DNA from: Actinomyces massiliensis 4401292
GTDB lineage: Bacteria; Actinomycetota; Actinomycetes; Actinomycetales; Actinomycetaceae
NCBI RefSeq assembly: GCF_000269805.1
Contig: NZ_JH711482.1
Location: 396,085-460,084 of the forward strand
DNA: 64,000 nucleotides
Reading direction: 5' to 3'
The notes below the pieces were generated by a model. It ran no database searches. It worked only from the letters and a program-made list of their open reading frames with translations, and had not been told where the DNA came from. Made by a program: the position numbers and the translations under genes. Shown here piece after piece: positions 57,663 to 64,000 of the stretch; positions within the stretch are counted from its first letter, which is position 1; each line of letters opens with the position of its first letter.

Positions 57663-58610
57663 TTATCCCCTGTTGTCATCGGCCGGCGCGGATGCGCTGC
57701 GGGCGAAGTCGACGATACGCGGCCCGACGGCGCCGGAGTGCTCCAGCATGGGGGCGTGCCCAGCCCCGGGGACCATGAGGATCGGGGCCGGCTCGGCCGA
57801 TCGGCCCACGGCTGCGGCGACCCAGGCGGCCTCGGCGGCGGGATCCTTCCAGTCGGGGTCCTCCTCCCCCATAACTACGAGGGCGGGGCATGCCAGCGTT
57901 TCGAACCAGGGCTTGACGACGCGATGATCGGCGCGCGTCGTGGCCCGAAAGGCGCGCCAGCGCCCCGGCCTTCGCAGCAGTGCGGTCAGCCGGGCCGCCC
58001 TGGCCTCGGCACCAGCCAGCCCGGGCCACAGCGAGGCCGAGTAGCGCCGCCAGAGCGCGGGCCCCCAGGGGCGCAGCAGCGCCAGTCCCATCCCCGCCCG
58101 CATCAGGGCATCCCTGCCCCGGCTCCCCGATCCGCGCAGGAAGGGGCAGATGAGCACCAGCCCGGAGACCAGGTCGGGGCGGCGCCCGGCGGCGATGACG
58201 GCCGACGCCCCGGACATCGAGGCCCCCACCAGGAGGGCCGGCCCGGCGTCGAGCTCCTCGATGAGGGCGATGAGGTCCCCGGCGGTTGCCTCATCACCGT
58301 AACTGCCGAAGGCCGCAGAACTGTCACCGTGCCCGCGCAGATCTACTGTGACGACGCGGAATCCTGCTGCGCACAGGGCCTGAGCGAGCGGGTTGTACAC
58401 ATCCCTCACATCACCCATGGCCGGGGAGCAGACCACCAGGGGCACACTCTCACTGGCGGATCCGAGGGAAGGCGAGCTCACTGCAGGGCCTGTTTCCTCG
58501 GCCGCTACAGCAATCGCAGCACCACTCCTTCGCCTGGGAGTATCAGCCCTCGGCTCATGAACTTCGTAGGCGATGGTTCCATCGGGTACCTCAAGCTGGC
58601 TAATGGTCAT
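57663..58610 (-). CDS. alpha/beta hydrolase
   Basis: 315 aa. Oxyanion/strand region VPLVVCSPAMGDVRDVYNPLAQAL, VVTVDLRGHGDSS, nucleophile elbow LVGASMSGASAVI (Ser), acid near VVMGEEDPDWKDP, and catalytic His in VPGAGHAPMLEHSG. An Ala/Ser-rich insert lies at 25-55. Substrate unknown; pairing with a TetR regulator suggests an inducible activity against an ester or a small-molecule ligand. Confidence 0.88.
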   Translation of the reverse strand: MTISQLEVPDGTIAYEVHEPRADTPRRRSGAAIAVAAEETGPAVSSPSLGSASESVPLVVCSPAMGDVRDVYNPLAQALCAAGFRVVTVDLRGHGDSSAAFGSYGDEATAGDLIALIEELDAGPALLVGASMSGASAVIAAGRRPDLVSGLVLICPFLRGSGSRGRDALMRAGMGLALLRPWGPALWRRYSASLWPGLAGAEARAARLTALLRRPGRWRAFRATTRADHRVVKPWFETLACPALVVMGEEDPDWKDPAAEAAWVAAAVGRSAEPAPILMVPGAGHAPMLEHSGAVGPRIVDFARSASAPADDNRG

Positions 58611-58617
58611 AGCTGAA

Positions 58618-58634
58618 AGCTAATGTCCTTAGCT
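58618..58634. promoter_or_regulatory. inverted repeat upstream of the hydrolase-TetR operon
   Basis: AGCTAA-TGTCC-TTAGCT lies eight bases upstream of the hydrolase start; a further TAGCT at 58610-58614 gives overlapping half-sites. Position and form suit a TetR operator. Confidence 0.5.
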
Positions 58635-58760
58635 ACCAAGAGCAACTCGCCTCTTCCGCCTCCACACAGCCGCAGCTCACTCCTACAGTCCGACAGACCC
58701 ATCGGCTCAGAACTGGCAACAGGCGCACAAGCGACCGTCATCAGTTCTCGGACTAGCGGC

Positions 58761-61451
58761 TCACCTCTTGGAGGCGAGCTGACGCAACACGTACTGGAGA
58801 ATGCCCCCGTTACGGAAATAGTCGGCCTCACCGGGAGTGTCGATACGCACGACAGCGTCGAACGTAATGCTCACGCCGTCCTCCTTGACCGCCGTCACCG
58901 ACACCGTCGATGGCGTGACACCGTCATTCAGCGCGGTCAGCCCCGTGATGGAGAAGACTTCGCTGCCATCAAGTCCGAGGCTCGCCGCCGATTCGCCGGC
59001 CGGGAACTGCAGCGGGACAACGCCCATACCGATGAGGTTGGAGCGGTGAATACGCTCGAAGGACTCGGTGATGACAGCCTTGACCCCCAGCAGCGCCGTG
59101 CCCTTGGCGGCCCAGTCGCGCGAGGAGCCCGAACCGTATTCCTTACCGCCGAGCACCACCAGCGGGATATCAGCCTCCTGGTACGCCTGAGATGCGTCGA
59201 AGATCGACTCCTGCTCCCCCGTGAGGAAGTTGCGGGTGTAACCGCCCTCCACGCCGTCGAGCAGCTGGTTGCGCAGGCGGATATTGGCGAAGGTGCCGCG
59301 GATCATGACCTCGTGGTTGCCGCGGCGCGAGCCGTAGGAGTTGAAGTCGCGGCGCGCCACCCCTCGGGAGGCGAGGTAGCGGCCCGCCGGGGAGTCGGAC
59401 TTGATGGCGCCGGCCGGGGAGATGTGGTCGGTGGTCACCGAGTCGCCCAGCAGCGCCAGCACCCGGGCGCCGCGGATATCGGTCACCGGGGTGAGCTCCA
59501 TGGTGAGCCCCTCGAAGAAGGGGGCCTTGCGCACGTAGGTGGACTCCTCGTTCCAGGCGAAGGTCTCCCCCTCGGGCGTGTCCAGGCCCCGCCAGCGCTC
59601 GTCGCCGGCGAACACGTCGGCGTAGTCGCGGGTGTACATCTGCCGGTCGATGGTGGCGTCGATGGTGGCCTGGACCTCGGCGGGGTCGGGCCAGATGTCC
59701 GCCAGGAAGACGTCGCGGCCCTGCTCGTCGCGCCCCAGCGGCTGGGTGGCGAAGTCGAAGTCCATGGTGCCCGCCAAGGCGTAGGCGATGACCAACGGCG
59801 GGGAGGCCAAGTAGTTCATCTTGACATCGGGATTGATGCGCCCCTCGAAATTGCGGTTGCCCGACAGCACCGAGACGACCGCAAGATCAGCCTCATTGAC
59901 GACCGCCGAGACCTCGGCGGGCAGCGGTCCGGAATTGCCGATGCACGTGGCGCAGCCGTAGCCCACGACGTTGAAGCCCAGCGCGTTCAGCGCCGGCCAC
60001 AGCCCCGCCTTGGCGTAGTAGTCCGTGACCACCTGGGATCCGGGCGCCGTGGAGGTCTTGACCCACGGCTTGCTCCGCAGACCGCGGGCCACGGCGTTGC
60101 GGGCCAGCAGCCCGGCGGCGACCATGACGGAGGGGTTGGAGGTGTTGGTGCACGAGGTGATGGAGGCGATGGCCACGTGCCCGTGGTCGATTTCGGTGAG
60201 CGTGCCGTCGGCCAGGGTCACCGCCGTGGGCTTGTGGGCCTGGGCGGCGTAGGTCGGCAGGGCCCGCTCGAAGGACGCTTTGGCCCCCGACAGCTCGATG
60301 CGGTCCTGGGGGCGCTTGGGCCCGGCGATGGAGGGCACGACGGTGGACAGGTCGAGCTCGAGGTACTCGGAGAACTCCGGCTCGCGCCCCGGGTCGTGCC
60401 ACATGCCCTGGGCCTTGGTGTACTCCTCGACCAGGCGCACGTTCTCCTCGCTGCGCCCGGTCAGGCGCAGGTAGTCCAGGGTCACCTCGTCAATGGGGAA
60501 GATGGCGGCGGTCGAGCCGAACTCGGGGCTCATATTGCCGATGGTGGCGCGGTTGGCCAGCGGCACCTGCGCCACGCCCTCGCCGTAGAACTCGACGAAT
60601 TTGCCCACCACCCCGTGGGCGCGCAGCATCTGGGTGATGGTGAGCACGACGTCGGTGGCCGTGGCCCCGGCCGGGATGGAGCCGGTGAGCCTGAAGCCGA
60701 CCACGCGGGGGATGAGCATGGACACGCTCTGGCCCAGCATGGCGGCCTCGGCCTCGATGCCCCCCACGCCCCAGCCCAGCACGCCCATGCCGTTGACCGT
60801 GGTGGTGTGGGAGTCGGTGCCCACGCAGGTGTCGGGGTAGGCCTGGACGGCGCTCGCGCCGTCGGGCCCGGCGACCTCGCGCGTGAAGACGGTGCGGGCC
60901 AGGTACTCGATATTGACCTGGTGGACGATGCCGGTGCCCGGCGGGACGACGCGGAAGTTGGACAGGGCGCCCTGTCCCCAGCGCAGGAACTGATAGCGCT
61001 CGGCGTTGCGCTCGTACTCGCGCTCCTTGTTGATCTCCAGGGAGGAGGCCAGGCCGAAGGAGTCGATCTGCACGGAGTGGTCGATGACCATCTCGGCGGG
61101 GGCCAGGGGGTTGATGACCTCCGGGTTGCCGCCCAGGTCCGCCACCGCCTCGCGCATGGTGGCCAGGTCCACGATGCAGGGCACGCCCGTGAAGTCCTGC
61201 ATGATGACGCGGGCGGGGGTGAACTGGATCTCGGTGTCCGGCTCGGCGGCGGGGTCCCAGGCGGCCAGGGCCCGCACGTGGTCGGCGGTGACATTGGCGC
61301 CGTCCTCGGTGCGCAGCAGGTTCTCGGCCAGGACCTTGAGGCAGTAGGGCAGGCGCTCCAGCCCGGGGACAGCGTCGAGACGGTAGATCTCATAGGGGCG
61401 TCCGTCCACATCGAGAGTGGCGCGCGAGGAGAAGGTGTCGATACTGGCCAA
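58761..61451 (-). CDS. acn: aconitate hydratase A
   Basis: TCA-cycle enzyme interconverting citrate and isocitrate with a [4Fe-4S] cluster, 896 aa. Cluster cysteines lie in [20 protein letters not shown] (one) and [14 protein letters not shown] (two). The substrate regions are [20 protein letters not shown] and the C-terminal swivel domain [17 protein letters not shown]. It resembles the AcnA/IRP1 branch in length and motif order. It stands alone; the upstream region holds a promoter with a palindrome over its -10. Confidence 0.97.
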   Translation of the reverse strand: MASIDTFSSRATLDVDGRPYEIYRLDAVPGLERLPYCLKVLAENLLRTEDGANVTADHVRALAAWDPAAEPDTEIQFTPARVIMQDFTGVPCIVDLATMREAVADLGGNPEVINPLAPAEMVIDHSVQIDSFGLASSLEINKEREYERNAERYQFLRWGQGALSNFRVVPPGTGIVHQVNIEYLARTVFTREVAGPDGASAVQAYPDTCVGTDSHTTTVNGMGVLGWGVGGIEAEAAMLGQSVSMLIPRVVGFRLTGSIPAGATATDVVLTITQMLRAHGVVGKFVEFYGEGVAQVPLANRATIGNMSPEFGSTAAIFPIDEVTLDYLRLTGRSEENVRLVEEYTKAQGMWHDPGREPEFSEYLELDLSTVVPSIAGPKRPQDRIELSGAKASFERALPTYAAQAHKPTAVTLADGTLTEIDHGHVAIASITSCTNTSNPSVMVAAGLLARNAVARGLRSKPWVKTSTAPGSQVVTDYYAKAGLWPALNALGFNVVGYGCATCIGNSGPLPAEVSAVVNEADLAVVSVLSGNRNFEGRINPDVKMNYLASPPLVIAYALAGTMDFDFATQPLGRDEQGRDVFLADIWPDPAEVQATIDATIDRQMYTRDYADVFAGDERWRGLDTPEGETFAWNEESTYVRKAPFFEGLTMELTPVTDIRGARVLALLGDSVTTDHISPAGAIKSDSPAGRYLASRGVARRDFNSYGSRRGNHEVMIRGTFANIRLRNQLLDGVEGGYTRNFLTGEQESIFDASQAYQEADIPLVVLGGKEYGSGSSRDWAAKGTALLGVKAVITESFERIHRSNLIGMGVVPLQFPAGESAASLGLDGSEVFSITGLTALNDGVTPSTVSVTAVKEDGVSITFDAVVRIDTPGEADYFRNGGILQYVLRQLASKR

Positions 61452-61520
61452 AGCGTCACTCCTGTTCTGCGACTTCCGTCGTCCTGCGCTCCTGCTTGGA
61501 GGGGCGCGCGACGGGTTCGG

Positions 61521-61557
61521 CGGATACCGTATCCGGTGGCGTGTTATCTCGCGTCAA
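61521..61557 (-). promoter_or_regulatory. acn promoter with overlapping palindrome
   Basis: On the minus strand TTGACG (61552-61557) and GATACG (61528-61533) are separated by 18 bases and form a reasonable -35/-10 pair, about 75 bases from the acn start. The 15-base palindrome CGGATACCGTATCCG (61521-61535) covers the -10 and could bind a repressor such as an AcnR-like TetR protein; no acnR is adjacent. Confidence 0.55.
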
Positions 61558-62027
61558 CACAACGATGTGGGTCTTCCCTTTACGCAAGGGAGCACGCATG
61601 CATTGCGCGGTGGCGGTCCGCGGGCAACGGCGCGGGCGCCGGCTCCGGCTCCGTCGTCACGCTCAGATCCTGGGCCTGAAGCTCGAGCGGCTCACGCAGT
61701 CAGCTACGCCGGCACCCGCCGGGGCGCATGTGCCGTCGAGACCGTCACGTCGATATTCAGCCCGGGAGATCTGGTGATCCCGCTAAAAGAGCAGGATTTC
61801 CTGGCGGCAGTCGAATCGAACTCCGAGGCCGTATTACTGATGTCACACGCTTCAACAGCGGCGGCCTTGCGAACCATTGCCTTGCGTCTCGGTGAAGAAA
61901 CAATCTGATTACAGAAAGGAAACGACGCCGCGAGGCGTCAAAACGGCATCCTACGATCGCACAGGATGACTGCCCTGGTATTCAGGCAGCATCATGTTTT
62001 CACCCCACCCCTAGATGGAGATGACGG
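61558..62027. other. intergenic region between acn and the adhesin gene
   Basis: No convincing gene. A plus-strand frame ending TGA at 61908 has a protein-like tail from 61774 (IPLKEQDFLAAVESNSEAVL...) but lacks a ribosome-binding site and may be a relic of a regulator. A perfect hairpin GACGCC-GCGA-GGCGTC lies at 61924-61939. The stretch 61940-62027 should contain the leader of the adhesin gene. Confidence 0.4.
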
Positions 62028-64000
62028 ATGCAGTTCCAGCACCTCCCGGTGCATCGCAAGCATGTAGCGGCTCTGCTCGCAGGCGTGCTTCTGATAACAC
62101 TGAGTAGTTTCGCTGCGCTCATAACGACCAATGCGCAAGCGGCCCAGAACACTGGAGTCAAGGTCTCTTTCGAGCCTCTCGTTCTCGCCGATAAGGACGG
62201 TACAGAATTCCCCGGGAAGCCTGCACGTCTCGAGGACCCGGTTCGCATGAAATTCGCCTGGGACGCCTCCTCGGCGAACCCGCAGCCCGACGAGTCCTTC
62301 ACTATTACACTTCCCGCGGAGTACCGGTACCGTGAGATCGGCCGGCACGACGACCTGGTCCTGGGCGACGGCACCAAGGTAGGCGATTGCGTCACCACGA
62401 CCGAAACCCTCACCTGCACCTTCAATGCCGCTATCAGCGCTGCGACTGAGCTCAAGGGATCTGGCAACCAGATGATCGTGGCCCAGAAGGTGACCCAGGA
62501 GAACAGCACTACGTTCAATGCCAACGGCACTGATACACAGGTGTTCCACCCCAACAATGAGCGGATCTATCCCATCGCATGGGTCGAGAAGGACCTCGGG
62601 AAGTACGCCAATACGCTTCAGCGCGAGTCCAAGGCCTTGACCTGGCACATCCAGTTCAGCGGCAGAACGATCGCTAACCACCTGCAGGTGGACAGCGGCA
62701 CCGTCAACACGGTGACCTTCAACGACGTCTCGGGCGGCGGACAGACGCTCAACCCCAATCTCGGCACCTGGTACGTGCGGGTCAACCCCGAGCAGTACGG
62801 AGGCGGAGCTGACGGATACTTCGACGTCGCCAAGGCCGATGGTACGGCAATGAATACCGACCACGGCGCCTTCACCTTGACGCCGACCATCGGGGCCGAC
62901 GGAACCACCGCCTCCATCACCCTCACCCGCACTGACGGCAACTTCGCCGCAGACACGAACTACGAGATCGTCTACCAGTCCCTCGCGGAGGGCGGTAAAA
63001 TCGTTCCGGGTCGCATCTACACCAATAACGCGACGCTGGACGGCGGAAAGAATACTTCTGTATCGGCACAGATGGCTTACAAGGATCCGATCTCCTATGA
63101 CGTCCAGCTCACCCAGGGTTTCGGTTCTTTCGGCGTGAAGAAGTATGTCACCGGCGCTAGCCAGAATGAGGTCACGTCTGACACAAAGGTTCGCGTGAAC
63201 GTGTCCTATGAGTTGCCGAACGGCACAACCGAGGCCGACTACCCGAACTGGGCGAATAAGCCGGCATCGAATCCCTACACGGTTGAGGTCGGGGTCGGCG
63301 AGCAGCAGGCCGCCGACACCCTTCGCGAATTCCCGAAGGGAACCACTATCACCCTGACGGAGGACACCTCTGCAGCCGCTCTTCCATCAACCCTCGATTG
63401 GGGAGACAAGACCTTCTCCGTGAAGGGCAACGAGACTCCGGATACGGCGACTTTCACCATCGGCACGTCTGTGGATGCTGTGAGCCTGTACAACAAAGTC
63501 ACGCAGAAAACCGGATCCTTCACCATCGCCAAGAAGGTCGAGGGAAGCAACAAGGAGGCCTTCTCCAAGGATCTCTTCCGAGTTGACTACACCTGCGAGA
63601 ACTATCCGGAAGGCAGTCTCGATGTGAAGGGCGATGGCACTCCCATTGCCGGTCCGCTGGTGCCCGTGGGCACCAAGTGCGTCATCACCGAGAAGGAGAA
63701 GCTGACTGACGGCGGCGCTGAGCGCGAGGGGTACACCGTTGACACCCAGGTGGACAACGGAACCTTCACCATCACGGAGGGCCCTGCCGACGCCACACTC
63801 GTCACGGTGACGAACACGTACACCGAGATTCCTGCACCCACTCCGACGCCGACTCCCACTCCCAGCGAGGAGCCCACGCCGGCACCGTCCCCCAGCGAGG
63901 ACCCGACCCCGGCGCCCTCCCCCAGCGAGGACCCGACCCCGGCACCGTCCCCCAGCGAGGACCCGACCCCGGCGCCCTCCCCCAGCGAGGACCCGACCCC
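62028..64000 (+). CDS. cell-surface adhesin with DUF5979-like domains, C-terminus beyond window
   Basis: About 657 codons to the window edge. Signal peptide HRKHVAALLAGVLLITLSSF with probable cleavage after AQA (residue 38). Residues 41-200 form an adhesin Ig-like fold (VKVSFEPLVLADKDG, SFTITLPAEYRY), 200-350 a second beta domain. From 362 and again from 496 come GSFGVKKYVTG and GSFTIAKKVEGSNKEAFSKD-type openings with later C...G..C-V-E elements, as in DUF5979 repeats; Lys/Asn isopeptide bonds are possible. From about 602 it is a Pro-Thr-Ser-Glu stalk of 10-residue repeats. A sortase LPxTG end is expected but not in view. ATG at 62028 follows GGAG. The gene is clearly lower in GC than the aconitase gene. 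Confidence 0.88.
   Translation, partial: MQFQHLPVHRKHVAALLAGVLLITLSSFAALITTNAQAAQNTGVKVSFEPLVLADKDGTEFPGKPARLEDPVRMKFAWDASSANPQPDESFTITLPAEYRYREIGRHDDLVLGDGTKVGDCVTTTETLTCTFNAAISAATELKGSGNQMIVAQKVTQENSTTFNANGTDTQVFHPNNERIYPIAWVEKDLGKYANTLQRESKALTWHIQFSGRTIANHLQVDSGTVNTVTFNDVSGGGQTLNPNLGTWYVRVNPEQYGGGADGYFDVAKADGTAMNTDHGAFTLTPTIGADGTTASITLTRTDGNFAADTNYEIVYQSLAEGGKIVPGRIYTNNATLDGGKNTSVSAQMAYKDPISYDVQLTQGFGSFGVKKYVTGASQNEVTSDTKVRVNVSYELPNGTTEADYPNWANKPASNPYTVEVGVGEQQAADTLREFPKGTTITLTEDTSAAALPSTLDWGDKTFSVKGNETPDTATFTIGTSVDAVSLYNKVTQKTGSFTIAKKVEGSNKEAFSKDLFRVDYTCENYPEGSLDVKGDGTPIAGPLVPVGTKCVITEKEKLTDGGAEREGYTVDTQVDNGTFTITEGPADATLVTVTNTYTEIPAPTPTPTPTPSEEPTPAPSPSEDPTPAPSPSEDPTPAPSPSEDPTPAPSPSEDPT
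63861..64000 (+). repeat. 30-bp tandem repeats encoding the adhesin stalk
   Basis: Units begin at 63861, 63891, 63921, 63951 and 63981 and encode PSEDPTPAPS. Odd and even copies alternate between GGCGCCCTCC and GGCACCGTCC at their ends, so the higher-order unit is 60 bases. It continues past the window. Confidence 0.9.

Noticed and set aside
58623-61679. Plus-strand open frame of about 1018 codons opposite aconitase
   Set aside because: It is the antisense of acn; composition is Gly/Val/Asp/His/Gln-rich as expected from complementing GC-rich codons, with no motif and no ribosome-binding site.

Overview
The window is GC-rich, densely packed DNA from an actinobacterium, most likely Actinomycetaceae (Actinomyces/Schaalia type). 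This rests on the complete pupylation locus, the PdtaR-type ANTAR regulator beside a tRNA-Leu, the ImuA'-ImuB-DnaE2 mutasome, a DtxR-type iron box, and a large proline-repeat surface adhesin with DUF5979-like domains typical of oral Actinomyces. No prophage, insertion sequence, CRISPR array or rRNA operon was seen. The assignment to genus is inference.

Left third (1-24 kb, almost all minus strand). The core genes are rpsA, polA, pdtaR, tRNA-Leu(CAA), pyk and lgt. They are followed by a his/trp remnant: hisF and hisI flank two small membrane-protein genes, and a TrpC-family gene has lost several catalytic residues. Next is the pupylation operon arc-dop-pup-pafA-FKBP, preceded by trmI. No 20S proteasome genes are present and ARC lacks the proteasome-docking tail. 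A secreted deacetylase, a Bcr-type exporter and a site-2 protease complete the strand. A RecB/Cas4-like nuclease diverges from them.

Middle (25-42 kb, accessory). A sulfur module consists of a 31-aa leader peptide with tandem Cys codons, then YeeE/YedE and TusA. It is followed by an aldo/keto reductase and a four-gene iron-siderophore ABC operon behind a DtxR box. Next come an acidic small protein, an AIF/NDH-2-like oxidoreductase and an MFS-TetR drug-efflux operon with a 54-bp perfect palindrome over its start codon. A GNAT-MazG fusion, an orphan membrane protein, tRNA-Leu(GAG), a mutarotase, a HAD phosphatase and an AI-2E-family permease complete the region.

Right third (42-64 kb). dnaE2 and imuA'-imuB each sit behind a LexA-like box. 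Between them lie an APC permease and a SatD-family/DUF3307-like two-gene module. The SatD protein has cyclase-like metal-site motifs plus a C-terminal HTH, and an imperfect SOS-like box lies upstream. The remainder is PEBP, SDR, trmL, a flavoprotein disulfide reductase, GNAT, YbaK, a TetR/hydrolase operon, aconitase, and the start of the adhesin, which runs off the window.

The observations most worth following are the putative cysteine-responsive leader ahead of yeeE-tusA, the SatD/membrane-protein pair, the probable TrpC pseudoenzyme, the large palindromic operator, and the type-I-shaped tRNA-Leu(CAA). Homology statements come from recognised motifs and memory of families, not from database searches.
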